Part shown: positions 27,767-36,554 of the stretch, one piece after another | Layout: each line of letters begins with the position of its first letter | How positions within the stretch are numbered: the first letter of the stretch is position 1 | NCBI GenBank assembly: GCA_016194975.1 | Contig: JACQAM010000007.1 | Location: 62,001 to 126,000 of the forward strand | From: Bacteroidota bacterium | Lineage (GTDB): Bacteria > Bacteroidota > Bacteroidia > Palsa-965 | DNA: 64,000 nucleotides | Direction of reading: 5' to 3' | Notes under the pieces: generated by a model | Seen by the model: the letters and a program-made list of their open reading frames with translations, nothing else | The model's database searches: none | Told to the model about the DNA's origin: nothing | Made by a program: the position numbers and the translations under genes

Positions 27767-28684
27767 ATGGATAAAAACTTTTTCCAGCGAACCCTTACCG
27801 GTGCAATTTTCGTGATCGTGGTTGTGTCTGCCCTGGTTTTCAGCGCATGGAGTATGTTTGCATTGTTTCTGTTCATCGCTATTCTCGGGCTGAATGAATT
27901 TTACAAACTCGCTGAGAAAACCAGCGCACATCCGCAAAAACTTTATGGAATTTCGCTGGGAATATTCATAGTTGTCGTTGCCTTTCTTAGCAAAGCATTT
28001 CCGTTGCCGAATGAAATTCATTTTCTTGTTCCATTGGTCTTTCTCCCGTTCTTCATCGAACTCTTCCGGAAAAAAGAAAATCCGTTTTCAAACATTGCGT
28101 GGACATTTCTCGGAATAATTTACATCGCTGTTCCAATGTGCATGATCGTTGGGACTTTTACACCGGAATTTCTGCTAATGAGTTTCCTGAATCCACACGC
28201 AGAATTTCTTCCTGCTTATGCAGGCATAAAATATAATTATCCGCCGCTCCTAACTTTCATCATTCTCATCTGGGTGAATGATACGATGGCTTATCTCTGC
28301 GGAAAATTTTTAGGACGGCATAAATTATTCGAAAGAATTTCTCCGAAAAAAACATGGGAAGGATTCATCGGCGGAATGATCTTTACCATCGTTGCCGGGG
28401 GAATGATCGCGAACTGGTTCATTGGCAATCCGCACAATTATCGTCATGAAATTCTCTGGATACTGATGGGCTTTACCATTTCGATCACCGGAGTTCTGGG
28501 CGATCTTGCAGAATCTCTTTTCAAACGCAGCATCGGTATAAAAGATTCTGGAAATATTTTCCCGGGCCACGGCGGAATTCTCGATCGCTTCGATGCACTT
28601 TTTCTCGCCACTCCTTTTGCCATGGCGGTTTACTGGTTGTGCGATGCTTTCCTCAACACCGGAACTTTCTACTTTCCACATTAG
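27767..28684 (+). CDS. cdsA: Phosphatidate cytidylyltransferase
   Basis: 305 aa from the ATG at 27767; the open frame begins at 27719, but those 16 residues are not family-like. It makes CDP-diacylglycerol from CTP and phosphatidic acid at the inner membrane, feeding phospholipid synthesis. About seven transmembrane helices are evident. The CdsA signature is present near the C-terminus: LFKRSIGIKDSGNIFPGHGG followed by ILDRFDAL. Confidence 0.94.
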   Translation: MDKNFFQRTLTGAIFVIVVVSALVFSAWSMFALFLFIAILGLNEFYKLAEKTSAHPQKLYGISLGIFIVVVAFLSKAFPLPNEIHFLVPLVFLPFFIELFRKKENPFSNIAWTFLGIIYIAVPMCMIVGTFTPEFLLMSFLNPHAEFLPAYAGIKYNYPPLLTFIILIWVNDTMAYLCGKFLGRHKLFERISPKKTWEGFIGGMIFTIVAGGMIANWFIGNPHNYRHEILWILMGFTISITGVLGDLAESLFKRSIGIKDSGNIFPGHGGILDRFDALFLATPFAMAVYWLCDAFLNTGTFYFPH

Positions 28685-28826
28685 AATTCATCTCTCATTT
28701 TCAGACGTTTATCTGCCCCGAAAAGCCGCCTGTCACAGCTCATATCCTGTCCTGAAAAAACCCTTAATTTCGTTCTCCGGATCACCACTAAAAACACAAC
28801 GGAAAATCTCAAACAAAAAATATTTT

Positions 28827-30128
28827 ATGGATACCACGATGAATAAAAAGACCGAAGAAACTTCAAATGCAAAAGCAGTTGTTCAGCATGCAACCATGTT
28901 CGAAGAAGTACTTGCCCGGCTCGATAAAGCGGCAGCACTTTACGGACTCGCTCCAGAAATTTTAGAGATTCTCCGTCACACAAAAAGAGAAGTTACCGTA
29001 AGTCTTCCTGTAAAAATGGACGACGGATCAATAAAAGTTTTTGACGGATTCCGTACGGTTCATTCCACTCATCTTGGCCCTTCAAAAGGCGGAATACGTT
29101 ATGCAATGGATGTGAATGCTGATGAAGTTCGCGCACTTGCTTCGTGGATGACTATAAAATGTGCGATCGCAAATCTTCCTTATGGTGGTGGAAAAGGCGG
29201 AGTGAAATGTGATCCTAGAAAATTATCTGCAGGAGAACTCGAGCGCATTACACGTGCATATACGCGCGCAATGTCGGATGTGTTCGGTGTGAATAAAGAT
29301 ATTCCTGCTCCCGATATGGGAACAGGAAAAAAAGAAATGGCGTGGCTGCTCGATGAATTCAACCGCATCAAAGGAGAAGATACTCCCGGCGTTGTTACCG
29401 GAAAACCGATCACGCTCGGTGGATCGCGCGGGCGCGAAGCTGCTACCGGCCGCGGTGTAATGGTCGCATCACTCGCTGCAATGAAAAAGATCGGCATCAA
29501 TTATAAAACGGCGACAGCCGCTGTGCAGGGATTCGGAAATGTGGGATCGAATGCAGCGCGGCTTATCGCTTCGAAGAATATTAAAATTCTGGCGATCTCC
29601 GATCACACTGCCGCTTTTCATAATGCAAATGGATTCAATATTGACGATGTGATAAAATTTGCTGCTGATAATGGCGGTGTGCTCAAAGGATTCAAAGGCG
29701 GAGACGAGATCACGAATAATCAACTCATCACTTCAGAAGTAGATCTTCTTGTTCCGGCTGCAATTCAAGGTGTGATCACCACTGCAAATGCAAAAGATAT
29801 AAAAGCAAAATTAATTGTAGAAGGTGCGAATGGCCCCACTGAAGCAGATGCCGATCAACTCCTGAATGACAAAGGAATTGTTGTTGTTCCCGATGTGCTG
29901 GCGAATGGCGGCGGCGTTACTGTTTCTTATTTCGAATGGGTGCAGAACCGCATGGGACATTACTGGAGCGAAGATGAAGTGAATGCAAAACATGACGCAA
30001 GCATGGCGCAGGCATTTGAAAATTGCTGGTTCAATTCGCAGCAATACAAAACTTCCATGCGCATAGGCGCTTACATTACCGCGCTGAAAAAATTAGATAA
30101 AGCAATCCGGTATAAAGGGAATTATTAA
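28827..30128 (+). CDS. gdhA: Glutamate dehydrogenase (Glu/Leu/Phe/Val family)
   Basis: 433 aa from the ATG at 28827; the open frame upstream to 28593 overlaps cdsA and is not family-like. It interconverts glutamate with 2-oxoglutarate and ammonia. Substrate-domain motifs: GGIRYAMDVNADEVRALA, the catalytic Lys in LPYGGGKGGV, and the Asp in PAPDMGT. Nucleotide domain: VQGFGNVGSNAARLIA. The C-terminal block VANGGGVTVSYFEWVQN is typical of hexameric enzymes of about 420 aa. A rho-independent terminator follows at 30169. Confidence 0.93.
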   Translation: MDTTMNKKTEETSNAKAVVQHATMFEEVLARLDKAAALYGLAPEILEILRHTKREVTVSLPVKMDDGSIKVFDGFRTVHSTHLGPSKGGIRYAMDVNADEVRALASWMTIKCAIANLPYGGGKGGVKCDPRKLSAGELERITRAYTRAMSDVFGVNKDIPAPDMGTGKKEMAWLLDEFNRIKGEDTPGVVTGKPITLGGSRGREAATGRGVMVASLAAMKKIGINYKTATAAVQGFGNVGSNAARLIASKNIKILAISDHTAAFHNANGFNIDDVIKFAADNGGVLKGFKGGDEITNNQLITSEVDLLVPAAIQGVITTANAKDIKAKLIVEGANGPTEADADQLLNDKGIVVVPDVLANGGGVTVSYFEWVQNRMGHYWSEDEVNAKHDASMAQAFENCWFNSQQYKTSMRIGAYITALKKLDKAIRYKGNY

Positions 30129-30132
30129 GAGA

Positions 30133-30160
30133 ACTTAGTGCGAAGAGTTTAGAACTTAGA
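30133..30160. repeat. Short iterated AACTTAG repeats after gdhA
   Basis: GAACTTAGTGCGAAGAGTTT is followed directly by AGAACTTAGA. These are members of the same short-word family as at 25431-25510, located between the gdhA stop and its terminator. Confidence 0.5.
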
Positions 30161-30168
30161 TACGAAAG

Positions 30169-30196
30169 GCCTGGAGATTTTCTCCGGGCTTTTTTT
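30169..30196 (+). terminator. Rho-independent terminator of gdhA
   Basis: Stem GCCTGGAGA (30169-30177), loop TTT, then TCTCCGGGC (30181-30189), with one G-T pair, followed by a run of seven T. It lies 40 bp after the gdhA stop on the same strand. Confidence 0.85.
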
Positions 30197-30204
30197 CTTG
30201 CTGA

Positions 30205-30320
30205 TTTGCCTGCTCGCCGGAATTTTAATGAAGGCGAGGAACGGCGGCTTCAGCGTTTCATAAAACCACCTGTCCTGCTGGTGCGCAATCCCGAACGCGT
30301 TCGGGAAAAACGCACCATCA
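30205..30320. repeat. Dispersed structured repeat with nested hairpins
   Basis: The element contains TTTGCCTGCTCGCCGGAATT, whose CTCGCC pairs with GGCGAG 14 bases later. Next come GGCGGCTTCAGCGTTTCA and CACCTGTCCTGCTG. It ends in the perfect palindrome CCCGAACGCGTTCGGG (30290-30305), itself enclosed by GGTGCG/CGCACC. Related copies lie at 10911-10972 (second half) and 57960-57995 (first hairpin). Confidence 0.65.
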
Positions 30321-30386
30321 GGGTTAAGAAAGTTGGTTCGATGCAGCAAAATGAGTCACACAGATCTCACGGATTTACACAGATTA

Positions 30387-30415
30387 ATTTTGAATCTTGA
30401 ATTTTAAATTTTGAA
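30387..30415. repeat. TTGAATTTT-type iterated repeat at the mnmD-like 3' end
   Basis: The sequence reads ATTTTGAATCTTGAATTTTA followed by AATTTTGAA. It overlaps the stop codon and last residues of the mnmD-like gene (stop at 30404-30406). The same words occur inside that gene at 30942-30978. Confidence 0.6.
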
Positions 30416-31120
30416 TGCGCGAAGCATTTCGCGTTTTCCCGGCGGGCCTTCCGTCCGCTCCACTTCAAATCCCGCAGCTTTCATATTCCTCCTCACCTGC
30501 CCCTTCGCGCAATACGTAACGAGGATTCCATTTTTTCTCAAACACAAAAACATTTTCCGAAAAACTTCCTCCGTCCACAATTCCGGCTGCACACGCGGAG
30601 AAAATGCATCGAAGAAAATAAGATCGAAACTTTCTTCCGCAGGAGAATATTTTTCCAGCGTTGTTTCAAGTTTTGTCAATGAGAAATCCTGTGATAACTG
30701 AATCTTTGCATTCCATTCCGCGCGATGCAATTCTTCAAACACGCTTTTCTCTTCATCATTATTCGCATAATTGATCGCACTCCATTCCTCTTTCTCCAAT
30801 GGGAACGCCTCGATCGAAGTATAATCACAATTCGCTTTCGCATTTACATTCACTAAGAAAGCATTCAATCCCGTTCCAAAACCGATCTCAAGAATAGAAA
30901 TCGTGAGGCCTTCGTTTGTCAGACTGAGCTTGTCGAAGGCTGAATTTTGAATTTTCAATCTTGAATCCTGAATCTTTTCCAATCCCATTTTCATGAACAC
31001 GTGCTTCGACTCCGTGACCGCACCGTGAATGGAATGATAATGTTCGTTGTGTTCGGGAAGAAATAAAGTGGGGGAACCGTCTTTGGTAATAAATATAGTT
31101 TTCTTCGGAGAGGAATTCAT
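30404..31120 (-). CDS. mnmD: MnmD-like tRNA mnm5U methyltransferase with in-frame repeat insertion
   Basis: 238 aa from the ATG at 31120. It resembles the methyltransferase half of MnmC, which completes the 5-methylaminomethyl group on wobble uridine of several tRNAs using SAM. Motifs: SIHGAVTESKHVF, the SAM-binding ILEIGFGTGLNAFL, and DLIFFDAFSPRVQPELWTE, followed by LVTYCAKGQVRRN and ERTEGPPGKREMLRA. Between the N-terminal motif and the SAM motif lies a stretch (KIQDSRLKIQNSAFDKLSLT) encoded by two unrelated dispersed repeats (30911-30978). The frame survives and all motifs remain, so it is probably active. No FAD-oxidase half is present. Confidence 0.85.
   Translation of the reverse strand: MNSSPKKTIFITKDGSPTLFLPEHNEHYHSIHGAVTESKHVFMKMGLEKIQDSRLKIQNSAFDKLSLTNEGLTISILEIGFGTGLNAFLVNVNAKANCDYTSIEAFPLEKEEWSAINYANNDEEKSVFEELHRAEWNAKIQLSQDFSLTKLETTLEKYSPAEESFDLIFFDAFSPRVQPELWTEEVFRKMFLCLRKNGILVTYCAKGQVRRNMKAAGFEVERTEGPPGKREMLRAFKI
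30911..30978. repeat. Dispersed repeat inserted in frame in the mnmD-like gene
   Basis: Two parts lie side by side: GTCAGACTGAGCTTGTCGAA (30919-30938), a word I recognise as dispersed in many bacterial genomes, and iterations of TTGAATTTTCAATCTTGAAT like those at 30387-30415. Together they add roughly 20 codons between conserved motifs. Confidence 0.6.
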
Positions 31121-31196
31121 CTGCTGTTTGACAATGGTAATGAGTTTTGAGTTTAATAAATACAATAGGAGTTACTCTCTCATAATTCATAACTCA

Positions 31197-33350
31197 TTAC
31201 TTACTCGTAATCTTAAACTCCGTCCGCCTGTTATTCGCTCTTCCCTCATCCGTATCATTCGTATCGATCGGTTTCGATTCTCCATAACCCACCCACGTCA
31301 TACGATCTGCTTTTATTCCTTTGCCCACGAGATAATCTACGCACGCTTTCGCACGCGCCTCCGAAAGTTTCTGGTTGTAATCATCGGAACCTTTTGAATC
31401 GGTGTGTCCCGACAATTCAATTTTTATAGTAGGATTATCCTGCATGATCTTCACCAATCGATCGAGTTCAATATCGGATTCCGGTTTCAATGTCGATTTA
31501 TCAAAATCAAAAAACACATTCCGGAGCACGATCGTACTGCCGACGCTGATCGGCTCGAGCTGCACATCTTTCGTCACTTCCTGATACATGGCTGTGGCGG
31601 GAATATCAAAATTCTCCGAGTGGAAAAGATAACCATCCATCTTCACCGCTATTCCATAATTTTTTCCGGATGGCAACGAGACTAAATATTTTCCGCTCGC
31701 GGAATTCGCCGGAAAAGTTGCAACGATCTGCGCCGTGGAATTATCGACGATCTCGATCATAGCTCCGAGCGGTTTTCCATTGGTAGCATCGGTCACCGTT
31801 CCTTTCAGGAGCGTTACCTGCGCAGTAGGAACTTCCACCGTCTTCAAAGCTTCTATCGATTTCACCGGCGCAGTTCTTCCTGCAAGAAGATTATCTTCAT
31901 TACTCAACGCAAGTGGTTTCTCCGGGCCGAGGAAAGTAATTTTGTAAATATCTTTCTCTCCCTGTCCGTCACTTTTGTTCGACGCATAATAGCCGTGTTT
32001 TCCATCGGCAGAAATTACAAAGAACACATCATCATCGGGGCCATTGATTGGCCATCCGAGGTTTTCCGGCTCTCCCCATTTTCCATCTTTGAATTCACTT
32101 TTGAAAATATCGTAACCGCCCATCGAATTATGTCCCTGCGAAGAAAAATAAATTGTTTTTCCATCGGGGTGAATGAACACGCCTTCTTCTCCGTAAATTG
32201 TATTGATCGGTGCGCCAATATTCGAAGACTCTCCCCATTTGCCTTTTGCATCCATTGTAGAAACCCAGATGTCGCGGTTGCCCATCGTACCGTCTTTATC
32301 GGAAATGTAATAGAGTTTTTTTCCATCGAAAGAAAGTGAAACTGAAGATTCGTGTCCATCAGAATTAATATTTTTATTCATTCGTTCCGGATCAGTCCAC
32401 TTGTCGCCTTTCAAAACACTTTCATAAAGATCACCGCCGTTCGTTGGACGATATACATACAGTTTTTGTCCGTCGGGAGAAAGGCCTGCCGTTGCATCAT
32501 GGTCATCTGTGTTAATGGGCTTTCCCATATTCACCGGCGCGGTCCATTGCCCGTTCACATAATTTGTTTGATATAGATCTTCGAAATATTGCCCGTCTTC
32601 ATCTTTTTTTGCTCCTGTAGAAGTTGCGCGGCGCGATGTAAATAACATTTCAGATTCATCGGCGGTTATGAGCGGTGTGTATTCCGGATCGGAAGTATTT
32701 ACCGTTGCACCGAGATTATCAATGAAAACGCGCTGCGGGTTTTTCTGGAATTCTTTTCCGTTCACACATTCCTGGATCTTGCGATTCATATCCGCGATTT
32801 TATCTTTATTTTTTGCTCCGTCCACATTCAGCGGAACAAGATAAGCGCGGTATGCTGTGATCGCTTTATCCCATTGTGCGCTCAGGTGATAAAGCCGCCC
32901 GAGATAATACTGCACATCAGGAGCAACATTCGGATTGAGTTTATTTGCTTTCTCAATGTAACTCAATCCCATTTGTTTCTGCGAAGAAATATTATAATAG
33001 CAGATCGACATTTTATAATTCAGCGTTGCGCTGTTCGGGTTGAATGTATTTGCAATGAGAAATTCATCGAGCGCCTGCTTGAAAAGATCGCCGCCCGCAC
33101 CACCGAGTTCATTGATCCCATTCGGGAGGTAATGATTCTTGTCAATAAAATATTTCAACTCGCCGGCCTGCGACGCCTGCGCCTGCCCGAAAATATCATT
33201 TCCTTTTTCATAATGTTTGTTGGCTTCCTTGAAAGCTTTATGATCCGGAAAATTCTTGTCATCCCATTCTGTGTTGGTTTGCGCGGAAATTTTTCCGGCA
33301 CCGGAAACGAGAACAGAAATAAAAAATAAAGAGGAGAATAATTTTTTCAT
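31197..33350 (-). CDS. PorE-like protein: TPR, PD40 propeller, carboxypeptidase-regulatory fold, OmpA domain
   Basis: 717 aa from the ATG at 33350 (signal peptide MKKLFSSLFFISVLVSGAGK, cleavage near SAQ). Domain order: TPR-like helices (about 30-190), a WD40/PD40 beta-propeller (about 215-470, with DGQKLYVYRPT, DGKKLYYISDKDG and DGKTIYFSSQGHNSMGGYD), a carboxypeptidase-regulatory-like fold (about 505-590, GTVTDATNGKPLGAMIEIVD) and an OmpA peptidoglycan-binding domain (about 600-717, VFFDFDKSTLKPES, LSGHTDSKGSDDYNQKLSEA). This order matches PorE, which links the type IX secretion machine to peptidoglycan. PorE itself is a lipoprotein; no lipobox Cys is seen here. Starts 11 bp after a TPR gene. 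Confidence 0.85.
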   Translation of the reverse strand: MKKLFSSLFFISVLVSGAGKISAQTNTEWDDKNFPDHKAFKEANKHYEKGNDIFGQAQASQAGELKYFIDKNHYLPNGINELGGAGGDLFKQALDEFLIANTFNPNSATLNYKMSICYYNISSQKQMGLSYIEKANKLNPNVAPDVQYYLGRLYHLSAQWDKAITAYRAYLVPLNVDGAKNKDKIADMNRKIQECVNGKEFQKNPQRVFIDNLGATVNTSDPEYTPLITADESEMLFTSRRATSTGAKKDEDGQYFEDLYQTNYVNGQWTAPVNMGKPINTDDHDATAGLSPDGQKLYVYRPTNGGDLYESVLKGDKWTDPERMNKNINSDGHESSVSLSFDGKKLYYISDKDGTMGNRDIWVSTMDAKGKWGESSNIGAPINTIYGEEGVFIHPDGKTIYFSSQGHNSMGGYDIFKSEFKDGKWGEPENLGWPINGPDDDVFFVISADGKHGYYASNKSDGQGEKDIYKITFLGPEKPLALSNEDNLLAGRTAPVKSIEALKTVEVPTAQVTLLKGTVTDATNGKPLGAMIEIVDNSTAQIVATFPANSASGKYLVSLPSGKNYGIAVKMDGYLFHSENFDIPATAMYQEVTKDVQLEPISVGSTIVLRNVFFDFDKSTLKPESDIELDRLVKIMQDNPTIKIELSGHTDSKGSDDYNQKLSEARAKACVDYLVGKGIKADRMTWVGYGESKPIDTNDTDEGRANNRRTEFKITSK

Positions 33351-33361
33351 TGTGAAAATTT

Positions 33362-34411
33362 TTATTGGCATTCTGCAGAATATTGTAAGGCCTGTTTTAC
33401 GCCGAGGTCAGCCGCTTTAATAAAATCGGAACAAGCCGAATCGTCGCGCAGCATTTCTTTGGCAATACCGCGATTCATGTAAGCTTCGCCGTATTTCTGA
33501 TTCAACTGTATCGCTTTGTTGCAGTCTTCAACGGCTCCTTTGTAATCGCGTTGCTTGTAACGGACCGCAGCGCGATTCACATAAGCGAATGCATAATCGT
33601 TTTTTATCTGGATCGCGCGATTGAAATCAGACATTGCTCCATCATAATCGCCGGAATCGAATTTTGCTGAGCCGCGATTATTGTAAGCGATGTAATAATC
33701 ACTTTTCATATTCACAGCAGTCGTGTACGATTCGATCGCTCCTTTGAGATCACCTTTTTCCCGCCGCGCACTTCCCATGTTATTGTAAACGAAAGCAAGT
33801 CCCGGATTCACCGTGATCGCGTGCTGGTAATCGAAGATCGCTCCATCGAGATCTCCGCTTTCTCTTTTCGCAGAGCCGCGGTCGTTCCAGTAGTACGCAT
33901 CTTTCTGATTAATATTTATTGCCTTATCAAAATCAGAAATGGCGCCCTTGTAATCCATATTCTCGAATTTTATTTCTCCGCTGTGATAAAGCGCTTTGTC
34001 GTTCGACGGATTTATTCTCACAGCTTGCGCATAATCGTCGGCCGCTCCTTTCATATCATTATCCGCTTCTTTCACCTGCCCGCGCGAGAAATAAGAATAA
34101 TCCGCAGCAGGATTGAGTTCGATCGATTTCGAAAAATCTTCTTTCGCGCTGTTATTCATAATGAGTTGAAATTTCGCCAGCCCGCGATTGTAATATGCTT
34201 TTTCAAAATCGGCTTTTGCTTCGATCGCTTTATTGAAATCGGCAAGCGCATCGGCATACTGGCCGGCATTGAGTTTTGTAGTGCCGCTGTTGTAATACAT
34301 TTCGGCTTCGGGTGGAGGCGCGAGCGTATTCGCTTTCACGGTGTCCTGTGCGCGCAGGGAAAAACTTCCTGCTATTGCGAAACAAATGATGAAGAATAAA
34401 CGTGCGTTCAT
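33362..34411 (-). CDS. Secreted TPR-repeat protein
   Basis: 349 aa. Signal peptide MNARLFFIICFAIAGSFSLR, cleavage at AQD. It then consists of about nine TPR units of 34 residues (GAISDFDKAI, YNNRGSAK, and similar) and nothing else, so it is a periplasmic protein-binding solenoid. It is 11 bp upstream of the PorE-like gene on the same strand, which suggests a joint operon and a possible physical partner. The reading frame ends with a Cys-containing helix that caps the solenoid. A TACTTTAG sequence just upstream of the ATG (reverse strand, near 34426) is a weak promoter candidate. Confidence 0.82.
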   Translation of the reverse strand: MNARLFFIICFAIAGSFSLRAQDTVKANTLAPPPEAEMYYNSGTTKLNAGQYADALADFNKAIEAKADFEKAYYNRGLAKFQLIMNNSAKEDFSKSIELNPAADYSYFSRGQVKEADNDMKGAADDYAQAVRINPSNDKALYHSGEIKFENMDYKGAISDFDKAININQKDAYYWNDRGSAKRESGDLDGAIFDYQHAITVNPGLAFVYNNMGSARREKGDLKGAIESYTTAVNMKSDYYIAYNNRGSAKFDSGDYDGAMSDFNRAIQIKNDYAFAYVNRAAVRYKQRDYKGAVEDCNKAIQLNQKYGEAYMNRGIAKEMLRDDSACSDFIKAADLGVKQALQYSAECQ

Positions 34412-34555
34412 GTTTACCGGGTTTAACGGACTAAAGTAGGAAAATCATTCGGGTTTCTAAATGAAAATAATACAAAATACGGGCCGCAATTCCAGAGAAT
34501 TTTTATTCACAAATTCATTGGCTTGTTATTGTATCTTTAAACACAATTTATTCTT

Positions 34556-35665
34556 ATGGCAAAAAAAACAACTACTCCCGATAAAAATACCATCTTAGGA
34601 AAAGAAGAACTTGCTTTTCTTGAGCGCTACATCAACAATTCATCGCCCACCGGTTTTGAAACGCCGGGGCAGCAAATGTGGCTCGACTACATTCGCCCTT
34701 TTGTGGATTCCACTTTCACCGATACGTACGGAACTGCAGTCGGTGTAATTAATCCCGGCGCAAAATATAAAGTGGTGATAGAAGCGCACGCCGATGAGAT
34801 CTCCTGGTTCGTGCATTACATCACGAAAGACGGATTTATTTATTTGCGCAGGAACGGCGGATCGGATCACCAGATTGCTCCGTCGAAGCGCGTGAACATT
34901 TACACCGAAAAAGGAATTGTAAAAGCTGTTTTCGGTTGGCCTGCCATTCACGTGCGCGATGCGGCAAAAGAAGAAGCTCCTTCACAGAGAAATATTTTTC
35001 TCGACTGCGGATGCATTTCCGATAAAGAAGTTGCCGCACTGGGAATTCACGTGGGCTGCGTGTGCACGTACGAAGATGAATTCATGGTGCTCAATGATCG
35101 CTATTACATGGGGCGCGCACTCGACAACCGTGCAGGCGGATTCATGATCACGCAGGTGGCGCGGCTGCTGAAAAAAAACAAAGTGAAACTTCCGTATGCA
35201 CTTTACATTGTGAATTCGGTGCAGGAAGAAGTGGGATTGCGCGGTGCAGAAATGATCGTGGAAAATATAAAACCAAATGTGGCGATCATTACCGACGTTA
35301 CGCACGACACGCAAACACCAATGATGAATAAAATTGCGCAGGGCGATATTTCCTGCGGAAAAGGACCGACGGTAACTTACGGCCCCGCTGTTCACAACAA
35401 ATTACTGAAGCAGATCATTGATACTGCTGCAAAAAATAAAATTCCCATTCAGCGTGAAGCCGTTTCCCGTTCTACCGGAACAGATACGGATGCATTCGCA
35501 TATTCATCAGGAGGAATTGCATCGGCGCTCATTTCTCTTCCGCTGCGTTACATGCACACCACGGTGGAAAGCGTTCACAAAAAAGATGTGGATCAGGTAA
35601 TCCGTCTTATCTTCGAAACACTGAAGACCATTAAGGCCAACCAGGATTTCCGTTACATAAAATAA
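34556..35665 (+). CDS. M42-family metallo-aminopeptidase
   Basis: 369 aa. M42 enzymes are dodecameric di-metal aminopeptidases that release N-terminal residues from short peptides. The visible metal-site motifs are EAHADEISWFV (His, Asp), GRALDNRAGG (bridging Asp), VQEEVGLRG (catalytic Glu and ligand Glu) and TDVTHD. The C-terminal region with STGTDTDAF and RYMHTTVE supplies the last His. No signal peptide, so cytoplasmic. The following lipoprotein gene begins 3 bp after the stop. Start chosen at the ATG giving MAKKTTTPDKN. Confidence 0.9.
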   Translation: MAKKTTTPDKNTILGKEELAFLERYINNSSPTGFETPGQQMWLDYIRPFVDSTFTDTYGTAVGVINPGAKYKVVIEAHADEISWFVHYITKDGFIYLRRNGGSDHQIAPSKRVNIYTEKGIVKAVFGWPAIHVRDAAKEEAPSQRNIFLDCGCISDKEVAALGIHVGCVCTYEDEFMVLNDRYYMGRALDNRAGGFMITQVARLLKKNKVKLPYALYIVNSVQEEVGLRGAEMIVENIKPNVAIITDVTHDTQTPMMNKIAQGDISCGKGPTVTYGPAVHNKLLKQIIDTAAKNKIPIQREAVSRSTGTDTDAFAYSSGGIASALISLPLRYMHTTVESVHKKDVDQVIRLIFETLKTIKANQDFRYIK

Positions 35666-35668
35666 ACT

Positions 35669-36529
35669 ATGAAAAAATTCGCAGTTCCGTTCCTGTTTTC
35701 CTTTATCGCTGCTCTTGGAATTTTTTCCTGTTCCGGCGATAAACCGAATGATGCCACGCATAACGATTCGGTGGGAGATACTTCATCCGACATTGGAAAT
35801 GTTCCGGATTCAGTGAAACAGAAATTCAGAAAATTAGTTGCGGCATTGCCGGTTCCATTTGAAGTGCTCAATCGTTTTTCCGGCGCGCACCTTCCCTATC
35901 ACGGCGAATTACTTAATCCTCCCGATAATGCAGATCGTTATAACGGCGGCAATATTGAGGCGGTGAATCTCGGAATTTACGGAGCGGATATCGCTTACAT
36001 GATCTCACAGAATAATCTTGGAGAGTCTGCTCCTTACATGAAAAGTATCCGCCGCTTGTCTGACGAGATCGTTATTCCTACTGCGTTCGATGAAATGATC
36101 ATGAAACGATATGGCGATAATAAAGACAGTAAGGATTCCATGCAGAGCATCATCACCGATTCTTATCACCGCATCGACAACACACTTCAAAGCAATGATC
36201 GTCTTACACTCGCAACGCTTGTTATCTGCGGAGGATGGATCGAGAGTATTTATTTAACCACGCAGCACATTGGCACCGAGCAACAGAATGAAAAAAACAA
36301 AGTGTTGTTCGATATGCTCACCATGCAACAGCCGTACATCGAAAAGATCGATGACCTGCTCAGTTCATTTCCGAATGACAGTACGTGCGCAATGATCTAT
36401 CGCGATATGAAATCCATGCAGGATGTTTTTCCATCTTCGGAAATGAGCCCGGAAATTTTTTCGGCACAGTTGCAGAAACTGGATGCGATCATTGCAAAAG
36501 ACCGGAATCAATTGGTGAAAGTGCAGTGA
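35669..36529 (+). CDS. Lipoprotein of unknown function
   Basis: 286 aa. A lipoprotein signal peptide ends in a lipobox (LGIFSCSG, Cys at residue 21), so it is predicted to be lipid-anchored in the outer or inner membrane. After an acidic linker rich in Asp/Ser, the rest is mainly helical (residues 45-286). I recognise no motif. It starts 3 bp after the M42 peptidase gene and ends 25 bp before the GH3 gene, so it belongs to the same transcript. Confidence 0.75.
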   Translation: MKKFAVPFLFSFIAALGIFSCSGDKPNDATHNDSVGDTSSDIGNVPDSVKQKFRKLVAALPVPFEVLNRFSGAHLPYHGELLNPPDNADRYNGGNIEAVNLGIYGADIAYMISQNNLGESAPYMKSIRRLSDEIVIPTAFDEMIMKRYGDNKDSKDSMQSIITDSYHRIDNTLQSNDRLTLATLVICGGWIESIYLTTQHIGTEQQNEKNKVLFDMLTMQQPYIEKIDDLLSSFPNDSTCAMIYRDMKSMQDVFPSSEMSPEIFSAQLQKLDAIIAKDRNQLVKVQ

Positions 36530-36554
36530 TGTATCATCAATAAATTTATTCATC

